Shown here piece by piece: positions 43,211-53,755 of a DNA stretch of 64,000 bases (the first letter of the stretch is position 1; each line of letters starts with the position of its first letter). The notes beneath the pieces are model-generated. The model had not been told where the DNA came from. It saw nothing but the letters and a program-made list of their open reading frames with translations, and did not search any database. Source of the stretch: Bog-473 sp036268485. Lineage in GTDB: Bacteria > Actinomycetota > Acidimicrobiia > Acidimicrobiales > RAAP-2. The translations under genes were made by a program, and so were the position numbers. The stretch is from assembly GCA_036268485.1 (NCBI GenBank), contig DATAUC010000048.1, positions 78,168 through 142,167 of the forward strand. The letters are read 5' to 3'.

Positions 43211-44632
43211 GTGCTAGCAGCCGTAACGACTATTCCATATCCCAGTTGGCTCAATACGGGCGATAACACGTGGCAGTTGACTTCTGCCACGTTCGTCGGC
43301 CTGATGAGCCTGCCGGCACTGGCCGTCCTCTACGGAGGTCTGGTCCAGCGCAAGTGGGTCATCAACACCATGCTCATGATCTTCTCCGGCTTCTCAGCCG
43401 TGTTGGTCGTGTGGATGCTGTGGGGCTACAACTTGGGATTCGGCCCAGCCGCCGATCTCTTCGGAGCGCAAGGGACTGGGTTCTTCGCCAATATGTGGGG
43501 TCATTTCCATCCCATAGTCACGCACTTTGGCGAACAAAATCAGGCGGTATCGGGGGCTAATACCCTGATCCCGTTCCATTTCCCGACCGCGACACTGGCG
43601 TACTTCCAGTTCGTGTTCGCGGCCATCACGCCGCTGTTGTTCTGCGGTTCCATCCTCGGCCGGATGAAGTTCAAGGCATGGATCATTTTCGTGCCCCTCT
43701 GGACGACGTTCGTGTACACGATTGACGCCAAGCTCCTCTGGGGTGGCGGCTTCTTCGCAGCCAAGGGTGCCGTCGACTACTCCGGTGGGTACGTCATCCA
43801 CCTCTCAGCCGGTATTTCAGGCTTCGTGGCCGCCGCCATCATCGGACCCCGCCTGCTGCGGGACCGTCGACACGGTGTGCCAAACAACCTGTTGCTGGTA
43901 GCGGTCGGTGCCGGAATCCTCTGGCTCGGCTGGAACGGCTTCAACGGCGGTGACCCGTACTACGCCGGTATCGACGCAGCTTCGGCTGTGCTGAACACCA
44001 ACGTGGCCACGGCGGTCGGCCTCCTCACCTGGATGTTGATGGACTGGTGGTTCACCAAGCAGAAGAAGCCCACGTTCTTGGGGGCGATCAACGGCATGAT
44101 CTGCGGTTTGGTCGGTATCACCCCCTCCGCTGGTTGGGTAGACGGCTACGGGGCCATCCTCGTCGGCCTCATCTGCTCGGCTGTGGTCTGGGTGGCTTGG
44201 AACTACCTCTCCAAGCTCCGGCCGTTCTCCAAGGTGGACGACGCCCTGGGCGTCATCTACACCCACGGTATTGCCGGGTTCCTGGGTGGTCTCCTGGTCG
44301 GCCTGTTGGCTGATCCGGGCATGATCCAATACGGCGTCAGTGGCAAGAACTACACCGCCATCGGCAACGGAGAAGGCTTCGCAGTGGACGGCTACTTCTA
44401 CGGAGGCGGCATGCACCAACTCTGGGAGCAGTTCCTGGCTGCGGTGTGGATCATCTGCTGGTCGGCCTTCGGGACGGCGGTCTTGCTCTACATCGTCAAG
44501 TTCCTCTGCCGTGGTCTGCGGGAGCCGGATGAGGTGTTGGAGATCGGTGACCTGGCCATTCACGACGAGGAGGTCTACCCACAGGAGACCTTCGCCGAGC
44601 GTGTCTCAGCCATGTCGTCGGGCGGCGAGTAG
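43211..44632 (+). CDS. amt: Ammonium transporter Amt
   Basis: 473 residues from GTG 43211, with AAGGGG upstream. Eleven-helix channel family: LALYGG-type early region, HLSAGISGFVAA, FNGGDPYYAG, the THGIAGFLGG segment with the conserved His, and a cytoplasmic tail (DEVLEIGDLAIHDEEVYPQET) of the kind that interacts with PII. Takes up ammonium, or conducts ammonia. The PII gene follows 68 bp downstream. Confidence 0.94.
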   Translation: MLAAVTTIPYPSWLNTGDNTWQLTSATFVGLMSLPALAVLYGGLVQRKWVINTMLMIFSGFSAVLVVWMLWGYNLGFGPAADLFGAQGTGFFANMWGHFHPIVTHFGEQNQAVSGANTLIPFHFPTATLAYFQFVFAAITPLLFCGSILGRMKFKAWIIFVPLWTTFVYTIDAKLLWGGGFFAAKGAVDYSGGYVIHLSAGISGFVAAAIIGPRLLRDRRHGVPNNLLLVAVGAGILWLGWNGFNGGDPYYAGIDAASAVLNTNVATAVGLLTWMLMDWWFTKQKKPTFLGAINGMICGLVGITPSAGWVDGYGAILVGLICSAVVWVAWNYLSKLRPFSKVDDALGVIYTHGIAGFLGGLLVGLLADPGMIQYGVSGKNYTAIGNGEGFAVDGYFYGGGMHQLWEQFLAAVWIICWSAFGTAVLLYIVKFLCRGLREPDEVLEIGDLAIHDEEVYPQETFAERVSAMSSGGE

Positions 44633-44700
44633 GCCGTGCACCGATACCGTAAGCAAGAGATGCCAAGTCAATCGCAACCGCAAGCGAAGGGAGCCCGAGG

Positions 44701-45039
44701 ATGAAGCTGGTAGTTGCTGTCCTCAAGCCGTTCAAACTCGATGACGTCAAGGAAGTCCTCAAGAACCTCGGGGTGCAGGGTATGACCCTGACCGAGGCTC
44801 AGGGGTTCGGACGCCAGCGGGGCCACACCGAGGTCTACCGAGGTGCGGAATACGAGGTGGACTTCGTCCCCAAGATCCGCATTGAGGTCCTCGTGGACGA
44901 CTCACAGACCGACGAAGTGGTGGATGCCATCATCTCCACCGCGGCCACCGGCAAGATCGGTGACGGCAAGGTCTGGGTCATCCCCGTGGAGACAGTGGTG
45001 CGGGTTCGCACCGGAGAACGCGGGGCAGACGCCCTGTAA
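44701..45039 (+). CDS. glnB: PII nitrogen-regulatory protein (GlnB/GlnK)
   Basis: 112 residues, full length. Start MKLVVAVLKPFKLDDVKEVL is the PII opening. The T-loop carries Tyr51 in EVYRGAEYEVDFVPK, the site modified by uridylylation or adenylylation. ATP-binding segments follow, ending TGERGADAL. Paired with amt, it is probably the GlnK-type partner that blocks the channel when ammonium is plentiful. The SD AAGGGAG lies upstream. A strong hairpin follows. Confidence 0.96.
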   Translation: MKLVVAVLKPFKLDDVKEVLKNLGVQGMTLTEAQGFGRQRGHTEVYRGAEYEVDFVPKIRIEVLVDDSQTDEVVDAIISTAATGKIGDGKVWVIPVETVVRVRTGERGADAL

Positions 45040-45050
45040 GCGTGTCGGTG

Positions 45051-45080
45051 GGGTCGGGGTGCGGCGAGGCACCCCGACCC
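45051..45080 (+). terminator. Terminator after glnB
   Basis: GGGTCGGGGTGC and GCACCCCGACCC form a perfect 12-bp stem with a 6-base loop, starting 12 bp after the glnB stop. A T-rich run (GTCTTTCT) follows about 3 bases later, as expected for intrinsic termination. Confidence 0.85.
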
Positions 45081-45124
45081 GCCGTCTTTCTACTGCCTCG
45101 TCAGCAGTGATGTCGTGGGTGGCG

Positions 45125-45880
45125 TTATCCGGCCTGGCGAGCCACTGCAGCTGCGGCTGCGGCGGCCGCCGCCGGGTCACCCAGGAAATCCGCCGAATGC
45201 ACCGACAGATCGTCGTTGAGCAGGAGGCGGTAGGGGATGCCGGTCGGCACATCCAGCCCGACGATGTCCTCGTCGGAGATGCCCTCGATGAACTTACGCA
45301 GGGCCCGGATGCTGTTGCCGTGGGCGGCGACAATGACCGCTGAGCCTTCTTCTGCCGTGGCCCGCAGGTCGGGCACGATGATCTGCTCCCAGTAGGGGAG
45401 GACCCGGGTCACCACGTCGGCCAGGCACTCGGTCCTAGGGATGGCGGCGGGTTCGAGGCCCTTGTAGCGGGGGTCGGTGCTGGTGTCGTACTCATTCTCG
45501 GGCGACAGGACCGGCGGTGGCGTGTCGTAGCTGCGGCGCCACAGTTTGAGCTGCTCTTCACCGAACTGGGCCTTTATTTCGGCCTTGTTCTTTCCTTGCA
45601 GGTCGCCGTAGTGGCGCTCGTTGAGCCGCCAGTCCCGGCGGATGGGGAGCCAACTGCGGCCCGCGGCGTGGAGGGCGATCTCGGCCGTGCGGATGGCCCG
45701 GGTCAAGACGCTGGTGTGCAGGATCCGCAGGTCGAGACCTTCCACGGCGGCCAGCAGTTCGCCGCCCGCCTTGGCCTCGGCCTCGCCGGTCTCGGTCAGG
45801 TCCACGTCGACCCAGCCGGTGAACAGATTGGCGGCGTTCCAGGTCGACTGGCCGTGGCGAAGGAGGACGAGATCGAGCAC
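45125..45880 (-). CDS. gpmA: 2,3-bisphosphoglycerate-dependent phosphoglycerate mutase
   Basis: 251 residues. The histidine-phosphatase-type opening VLLRHGQSTWN has the phosphorylated His at about residue 9; further motifs are LFTGWVDVDLTETG, LNERHYGDLQGKNKAEI and AAHGNSIRALRKFIEG (second His). Converts 3- to 2-phosphoglycerate in glycolysis. The C-terminal Ala-rich tail (AAAAAAAAA) is unusual and probably disordered. GTG start. Confidence 0.95.
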   Translation of the reverse strand: MLDLVLLRHGQSTWNAANLFTGWVDVDLTETGEAEAKAGGELLAAVEGLDLRILHTSVLTRAIRTAEIALHAAGRSWLPIRRDWRLNERHYGDLQGKNKAEIKAQFGEEQLKLWRRSYDTPPPVLSPENEYDTSTDPRYKGLEPAAIPRTECLADVVTRVLPYWEQIIVPDLRATAEEGSAVIVAAHGNSIRALRKFIEGISDEDIVGLDVPTGIPYRLLLNDDLSVHSADFLGDPAAAAAAAAAVARQAG

Positions 45881-45900
45881 GGGTCAAGCGTACGCGAGCG

Positions 45901-46497
45901 TCAGGAACCCAGAACCAGGTCGAATGCCTCCTCGGGCATGATCAGGCCGAAGTAGTGGTCTTCGGCTTCGGACCACAGCGACTCCCATTCGGCTCGGTAG
46001 TGGTCGCCCTCGCGCCGGGCCAGCTGGGCTCGCCGGATATCCCGGAGCGTATTGAGGAGGACCCGTACGGCAAAGAGGTCGGCCAGTTCGGGGCGGGCGG
46101 AATAGGCACCATCGAGGATCACGATCGACGCCGGCTCGAGCGTGACGGGTTCGGTGGCCAGCCGCCCGTCATTGGCCTGCCAGTCGTAGAGGTACCAGGT
46201 GGCCGGCTGGCCTTGGGCCAGGGCCTCGAGCACCTCACGCTGGCGGCGCCAGTCGATGACGTGGGCCACCTTCTCGGGAGCGGTCATGGCCCGCCAGCGC
46301 GCGACGGTGCCCCCGCCGTAGAAGTCGTCGCCTTCGATGGTGGCCGCCCCAGTCTGGGCGGCCACGGTCCGGGCCAGGGTGGATTTGCCGGCGCCGCTGC
46401 GCCCATCGAGGGCAATCAGAAGCGGATGGGCGGGGTCGGGAGCCCGTTCGGCGATGGTCCGGACCAGTAATTGGACGGGATCTCCGGCCTGGCGCAT
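45901..46497 (-). CDS. Uridine kinase-like P-loop protein
   Basis: 198 residues from ATG 46497; the much longer open frame upstream is only extension. P-loop LDGRSGAGKSTLAR near residue 30, DDFYGGGT after it, VILDGAYSARPELADL near 135, and RIRRAQLARREGDHY near 160. This is the pattern of uridine kinase/phosphoribulokinase-like small kinases. Substrate uncertain. It lies about 20 bp upstream of gpmA on the same strand and may be co-transcribed with it. Confidence 0.75.
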   Translation of the reverse strand: MRQAGDPVQLLVRTIAERAPDPAHPLLIALDGRSGAGKSTLARTVAAQTGAATIEGDDFYGGGTVARWRAMTAPEKVAHVIDWRRQREVLEALAQGQPATWYLYDWQANDGRLATEPVTLEPASIVILDGAYSARPELADLFAVRVLLNTLRDIRRAQLARREGDHYRAEWESLWSEAEDHYFGLIMPEEAFDLVLGS

Positions 46498-46632
46498 GGG
46501 ACCCACGGTACAGAAAGTCTGGCCGGCTGGGGCTGGATGGGGCGCTGACCTGGGTTTTCCTGCTGGAGGGCCGCGGATTCTCGGGGCGGCGACCAGGGTA
46601 AGGTCCAATAAGCGCCGCTCAGCATAAAAGAA

Positions 46633-46653
46633 GTTGACAATGACACACTCATG
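46633..46653 (+). promoter_or_regulatory. HAIR-like HspR operator upstream of dnaK
   Basis: GTTGACA-N7-ACTCATG fits the known HspR box (CTTGAGT-N7-ACTCAAG) in 4 of 7 and 6 of 7 arm positions with exact spacing. It overlaps the -35 box TTGACA. As hspR is encoded in the operon, repression of dnaK by HspR and DnaK is expected; assignment to HspR is inference. Confidence 0.6.
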
Positions 46654-46664
46654 TTTGCTATACT
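46634..46664 (+). promoter_or_regulatory. dnaK operon promoter, sigma70-like
   Basis: TTGACA at 46634-46639 and TATACT at 46659-46664, 19 bp apart, 90 bp before the dnaK ATG. The extended TGC before TATACT strengthens the -10. A further palindrome TGTGCACA follows at 46665-46672. Confidence 0.55.
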
Positions 46665-46753
46665 TGTGCACAGGCAAAATCGCAGAATAGATAACCAGGG
46701 GCAGATCCCCAGGACGAACAAGACAAACAAGACAGAAACGGAAGGAACTACAG

Positions 46754-48613
46754 ATGGCTAAGGCCGTTGGAATCGACTTGGGAACCACCAACTCGGTGGT
46801 CAGTGTGTTGGAGGCGGGCGAGCCCGTCGTCATTCCCAATGCAGAGGGTGGACGGACGACGCCGTCGGTCGTCGGCTTCTCGAAGACCGGTGAGGTACTG
46901 GTGGGCGAAGTCGCCAAGCGCCAGGCCATCACCAACCCGGACCGGACCATACGGTCGGTCAAGCGCCACATGGGCACCAGCTGGACCATCGATATTGATG
47001 GCAAGGCCTACACGTCGCAGGAGATCTCCGCCCGCATCCTGGGCAAGCTGAAGAGGGACGCCGAGGCGTACCTGGGCGACACGGTCAACCAGGCTGTCAT
47101 CACGGTGCCGGCCTACTTCGACGACGCCCAGCGGACAGCGACCAAGGAAGCCGGGGCGATTGCCGGGCTTGAGGTCCTGCGCATTATCAATGAGCCGACC
47201 GCCGCCGCACTGGCCTACGGCCTCGACAAGGAAGACTCCGACCGCACCGTGCTGGTCTTCGACCTCGGTGGCGGAACGTTCGACGTCTCCGTGCTCGAGA
47301 TCGGCGAGGGCGTCTTCGAGGTCAAGTCGACCTCGGGTGACACCAAGCTCGGTGGCGACGACTGGGACGACGCCGTCATGGACTGGCTGGTCAAGACTTT
47401 CAAGGACACCGAGGGCGTGGACCTGTCCACCGACAAGATGGCCCTCCAGCGGCTGAAGGAAGCGGCCGAGAAGGCCAAGATCGAGCTGTCGAGCGTGCAG
47501 GAGACGCAGATCAACCTGCCCTTCATTACCGCTACGAGTGAAGGTCCGAAGCACCTGGACCTCAAGCTGACGCGCTCGAAGTTCAACGAGCTGACGGCCG
47601 ACCTGGTGCAGCGTTGCGCCGGCCCGTTCGAGGCCGCCGTCAAGGACGCCGGCATCACCACGTCCGAGATCGACCACGTGGTCATGGTCGGTGGGTCCAC
47701 CCGGATCCCGGCCGTGCAGGAACTGGTGCAGAAGCTCTCGGGTAAGGAGCCCCACAAGGGCGTCAACCCCGACGAAGTCGTGGCCATCGGTGCCGCCGTG
47801 CAGGCCGGTGTGCTCAAGGGTGAGGTCAAGGACGTCCTGTTGCTCGACGTCACGCCGCTGTCCCTGGGCATTGAGACCAAGGGTCAGGTCATGCACCGCC
47901 TCATTGAGCGGAACACGACCATCCCGACCAAGCGGTCGGAGGTCTTTACGACAGCTGAGGACAACCAGCCGTCGGTGGAAATCCACGTGCTCCAGGGTGA
48001 GCGCGAGATGGCCATGTACAACAAGACGCTGGGCAAGTTCCAGCTGGTGGACCTGCCGCCAGCCACCCGGGGTGTCCCTCAGATTGAGGTCACCTTCGAT
48101 ATTGACGCCAACGGCATCGTGCACGTGTCGGCCACCGACAAGGCGACCGGCAAGCAGCAGTCGATGACCATCACGGGGCAGTCCTCACTGGCCAAGGACG
48201 ACATCGACCGCATGGTCCGTGACGCCGAGGCTCACGCCGAGGACGACCGCCTGCGCCGCGAGGAGGCCGAAATCCGCAACTCAGCGGACACGCTGGCCTA
48301 CCAGACGGAGAAGTTGCTCAGCGACCAGGGCGAGAAGTTCGAGGGCTCCGAGAAGGACGACGTGGAGGGCGCGCTGAAGACGTTGAAGGACGCTTTGGCG
48401 GGGACCGATATTGAGGCCATCAAGGATGCAACCGAGAAGCTGATGAGCGTGAGCCAGAGCTTCAGCCAGCGTCTGTACGAGCAGGCGTCGGCTTCTGGTG
48501 CGGCAGCTGGTGACGGATCCGGTTCGGGCGATGGTTCGGGCTCGGGTGGCGGTGCATCGGATGCCGGTTCGGACGATGACGTGGTCGACGCCGAGATTGT
48601 CGACGAGTCATGA
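46754..48613 (+). CDS. dnaK: Hsp70 chaperone DnaK
   Basis: 619 residues, behind AAGGAAC. Opens AVGIDLGTTNSVVSVLEAG, with the phosphate-binding and nucleotide segments FDLGGGTFDVSVLEIG and VMVGGSTRIPAVQELV. The substrate-binding half begins near residue 365. The end is the usual flexible acidic/Gly-rich lid tail and VVDAEIVDES. Folds and refolds proteins with GrpE and DnaJ. First gene of a five-gene heat-shock operon. Confidence 0.99.
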   Translation: MAKAVGIDLGTTNSVVSVLEAGEPVVIPNAEGGRTTPSVVGFSKTGEVLVGEVAKRQAITNPDRTIRSVKRHMGTSWTIDIDGKAYTSQEISARILGKLKRDAEAYLGDTVNQAVITVPAYFDDAQRTATKEAGAIAGLEVLRIINEPTAAALAYGLDKEDSDRTVLVFDLGGGTFDVSVLEIGEGVFEVKSTSGDTKLGGDDWDDAVMDWLVKTFKDTEGVDLSTDKMALQRLKEAAEKAKIELSSVQETQINLPFITATSEGPKHLDLKLTRSKFNELTADLVQRCAGPFEAAVKDAGITTSEIDHVVMVGGSTRIPAVQELVQKLSGKEPHKGVNPDEVVAIGAAVQAGVLKGEVKDVLLLDVTPLSLGIETKGQVMHRLIERNTTIPTKRSEVFTTAEDNQPSVEIHVLQGEREMAMYNKTLGKFQLVDLPPATRGVPQIEVTFDIDANGIVHVSATDKATGKQQSMTITGQSSLAKDDIDRMVRDAEAHAEDDRLRREEAEIRNSADTLAYQTEKLLSDQGEKFEGSEKDDVEGALKTLKDALAGTDIEAIKDATEKLMSVSQSFSQRLYEQASASGAAAGDGSGSGDGSGSGGGASDAGSDDDVVDAEIVDES

Positions 48614-49206
48614 GTTATTCCGACGAGACCCCGGTCGACGGGGTCACGCCGGAACCCGAGACCGGCGACGACGAAGTCTGGAGTGAGGCCGATGCGGCCG
48701 CGGTTGACGCCGCCGCATCGGCTGGCTCCGAGTCGGATGAGAGTGGAGCTGAGGAGTCGGGCGATCCGATGACCGTGCTGACCAAGGAGCGGGACGAGTA
48801 CCTGCTGGCCCTGCAGCGCACCCAGGCCGACTTCGAGAACTACCGCAAGCGGATTGCCCGCCAACAGGAGGAGCAGTCGGCCCGCGCCGCAGCGGCCCTG
48901 GTCAACAAGGTGCTGCCGGTGCTTGACACCTTGGACCTGGCCCAGGTCCATCAGACCGAAGCAAGTGCAGAGAGCGACGACGCCAAAGCTTTGACGGCGG
49001 CGCGTTCGATGCTGCTCGATATCTTGACCAAGGAAGGATTGGAGCGAGTGGATCAGGCAGAAGTTCCCTTTGACCCCTCGGTGCACGACGCCGTGTCGCG
49101 CACGGAAGGCGACGACGGGGAAGAGCTGATCGACCAGGTGCTCCGCTCCGGCTACCGCTGGAGGGGACAGGTGCTCCGCCCCGCCATGGTCAGTGTGCGG
49201 GGGTGA
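48610..49206 (+). CDS. grpE: Nucleotide-exchange factor GrpE
   Basis: 198 residues, ATG overlapping the dnaK stop. Acidic N-terminal region, then the long dimerising helix YLLALQRTQADFENYRKRIA, and a beta-domain with VHDAVSRTEGDD. Removes ADP from DnaK. Order dnaK-grpE-dnaJ-hspR is the standard actinobacterial one. Confidence 0.97.
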   Translation: MSYSDETPVDGVTPEPETGDDEVWSEADAAAVDAAASAGSESDESGAEESGDPMTVLTKERDEYLLALQRTQADFENYRKRIARQQEEQSARAAAALVNKVLPVLDTLDLAQVHQTEASAESDDAKALTAARSMLLDILTKEGLERVDQAEVPFDPSVHDAVSRTEGDDGEELIDQVLRSGYRWRGQVLRPAMVSVRG

Positions 49207-49214
49207 ACTAGTTA

Positions 49215-50333
49215 GTGGCCGCCCAACGGGAGTGGTTCGAGAAGGACTATTACAAGGTGCTCGGGGTCGTTTCGACGGCCACCGACAAGGAGATCACGCG
49301 CTCCTATCGCAAGTTGGCCAAGCAGTATCACCCCGACGCCAACCCAGGGTCGGAAGAGCGCTTCAAGGAGATCAGCGCGGCCTACGACGTCCTCGGTGAC
49401 GACGCCAAGCGCAAGGAATACGACGAGGTGCGCAAGCACGGTCCCATGACCGGTGGCTTCGGCGCACCGGGCAGTGGTCCGGGCGGTGGCACGTTCCGCA
49501 TGGAAGACATGGGCGACCTAGGCGATCTCTTCGGCGGGCTGTTCAACAATCGCCGGACGGCTCGGCAGCCCCGTGGCCCTCAGCGTGGGGCCGACATGGA
49601 AGCGGCGCTGCACCTGTCCTTCCAAGACGCCGTGCACGGGGTCACCACGTCGGTCAACGTGCCCGAAGACGCCCGTTGCTCCAATTGTCGGGGCACCGGT
49701 GCGGCGCCGGGAACGTCGACCCACACGTGTCCGCGCTGCGGCGGTACGGGCAGCCTCAACGACGACCAGGGTCTGTTCTCCCTCAGCACGGTCTGCCCCG
49801 ACTGCGTCGGGCGCGGCACGCTGTTCGACACGCCCTGCCCGGTCTGCAAGGGCTCGGGCACCGAGCGCAAGGTGCGCTCGGTCAAGGTGCGCATCCCGGC
49901 CGGCGTCGATGACGGGCAACGGATCCGGGTCAAGGGACGGGGCGCGCCCGGTCAAGGCATGGCCCCGCCGGGAGACCTCTACGTGGTGGTCCACGTGGGC
50001 CAGCACCCGAACTTCGGGCGCAACGGTCGCAACCTGACCATCACGGTGCCGATCACCTTCCCCGAAGCGGCGTTAGGCACCACCATCACGGTGCCGACGC
50101 TGGAAGGCAAGGTTTCGCTGAAGGTGAAGCCGGGGACCGCCTCGGGCACCGTCATGCGCGTGCGTGGACGGGGCGTGCCGAGCGGCACCGGGCGCAACGC
50201 GTCGAAGCCGGGCGACCTACTGGTCAAGGTGGAAGTCATCGTGCCGACCGAGTTGACGGACGAGCAGCGGGCGGCGGTCGAGTCATTGGCGGCCGTCACC
50301 GACGACGCGCCCAGGGTGGCGGTGGACGGATGA
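49215..50333 (+). CDS. dnaJ: Co-chaperone DnaJ
   Basis: 372 residues from GTG 49215. J domain with HPD in KQYHPDANPG, Gly/Phe-rich stretch, four CxxCxGxG zinc repeats (CSNCRGTG, CPRCGGTG, CPDCVGRG, CPVCKGSG) and a C-terminal substrate-binding part. Stimulates the DnaK ATPase. The 4-bp overlap with hspR couples them. Confidence 0.98.
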   Translation: MAAQREWFEKDYYKVLGVVSTATDKEITRSYRKLAKQYHPDANPGSEERFKEISAAYDVLGDDAKRKEYDEVRKHGPMTGGFGAPGSGPGGGTFRMEDMGDLGDLFGGLFNNRRTARQPRGPQRGADMEAALHLSFQDAVHGVTTSVNVPEDARCSNCRGTGAAPGTSTHTCPRCGGTGSLNDDQGLFSLSTVCPDCVGRGTLFDTPCPVCKGSGTERKVRSVKVRIPAGVDDGQRIRVKGRGAPGQGMAPPGDLYVVVHVGQHPNFGRNGRNLTITVPITFPEAALGTTITVPTLEGKVSLKVKPGTASGTVMRVRGRGVPSGTGRNASKPGDLLVKVEVIVPTELTDEQRAAVESLAAVTDDAPRVAVDG

Positions 50334-50719
50334 GTGCCGAGCCCGTGCGCGAGCGCGATACCAACCGGGCCGTCTACGTGATCTCGGTGGCCGCCGAGCT
50401 GACGGGTATGCACCCGCAGACCCTGCGCATTTATGAGCGGAAGGGTCTGTTGGATCCCTCACGCACCCAAGGGGGGAGCCGCCGTTTCTCCGATCATGAT
50501 CTGGAGCGGCTGCGCCACATACAAGAACTCACCGCCACCGGGCTGAACCTCGAAGGTGTGCGCCGGGTCCTGGAGCTCGAGTCCGAGCTGCAGCGGCTGC
50601 GCACCGAATTGGTCGAAGCCCAGTTGGCCGCCCAGGCCGCCGTGGCGGCCACGCATCGTCACTACCGGCGCGATCTCGTGCCCCTACGCCAGTCGCCGGT
50701 GCCCTATCGCAGGAGGTAA
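50330..50719 (+). CDS. hspR: Heat-shock repressor HspR (MerR family)
   Basis: 129 residues. MerR-type helix-turn-helix VISVAAELTGMHPQTLRIYERKGLL, then wing GGSRRFSDHDLERLRHIQEL and a coiled-coil dimer helix (LRTELVEAQLAAQAAV). No metal-binding Cys, as expected for HspR. Binds HAIR boxes and represses the dnaK operon with DnaK as co-repressor. The dnaJ-hspR ATGA overlap and hspR-clpB neighbourhood fit the known system. Confidence 0.96.
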   Translation: MSAEPVRERDTNRAVYVISVAAELTGMHPQTLRIYERKGLLDPSRTQGGSRRFSDHDLERLRHIQELTATGLNLEGVRRVLELESELQRLRTELVEAQLAAQAAVAATHRHYRRDLVPLRQSPVPYRRR

Positions 50720-50726
50720 ATCAGCC

Positions 50727-53216
<2,490 letters not shown>

Positions 53217-53241
53217 GGGTCGCCCGTTGGTAGTCGGTGGG

Positions 53242-53266
53242 TCCTGGCGACGGCCTCAGGCCAGGA
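53242..53266. terminator. Hairpin after clpB
   Basis: TCCTGGC and GCCAGGA with an 11-base loop, 26 bp after the clpB stop. The stop of the opposing 96-residue gene lies inside it, so it could end transcripts from both sides. No clear T-run. Confidence 0.4.
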
Positions 53267-53546
53267 GGGGTGCCGTTGTCCAGTGCGCCACCTGGGGCAG
53301 TGTTTCCCTGATCTGTCGGGCCGCGGCCTGCTCGACTGCTTCGACGGTTGGGTAGCGCCTATCGACGACGTGTTCCGGGACCTGCAGGATGCGGCCCCGA
53401 AACCGATTCACGACCAGTGCGGCGGCGCGACGGGCCGTATCGAGGACGCGGTTGCTCTGCGCGGCCACCAGTACCTGCCGTTCCTGCTGTTGCCGCTGCT
53501 TCTCCACGGCCACTACCGCAAGTCCAATGAGACACGTGTCGTGCAT
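53256..53546 (-). CDS. Small unknown protein (96 residues)
   Basis: ATG 53546 with AAAGG 9 bases before it. The N terminus (MHDTCLIGLAVVAVEKQRQQQERQ) has a short hydrophobic run followed by a polar Gln-rich helix, then a mostly helical, Arg-rich section. A plus-strand frame covers the same bases but looks less protein-like. No family recognised. Convergent with clpB. Moderately supported only. Confidence 0.45.
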   Translation of the reverse strand: MHDTCLIGLAVVAVEKQRQQQERQVLVAAQSNRVLDTARRAAALVVNRFRGRILQVPEHVVDRRYPTVEAVEQAAARQIRETLPQVAHWTTAPLLA

Positions 53547-53755
53547 GCCGGGGTCGCCTTTCGTCAGGGGTTGTTGGAGTCACCCTGACGGAGCGTCCTG
53601 ACATTCGGATGACAACGCTGTTGCAAAAAGGGCGTGGCGTCGGCCGATGGTGAAACATGCGCGAAATCTGTGTCGAGGCTGAGCCAGGAGTGGCCCTCTA
53701 TGCTCGGCGGCGGAGGGGGCTCTATTGGCGGGCGGCCCCAAGAGGAGAGTCGGAC

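Noticed and set aside
53562..53590. CGTCAGGG/CCCTGACG inverted repeat with a 13-base loop
   Set aside because: It lies just 5' of the weakly supported 96-residue gene and has no other support; too weak to call an operator.
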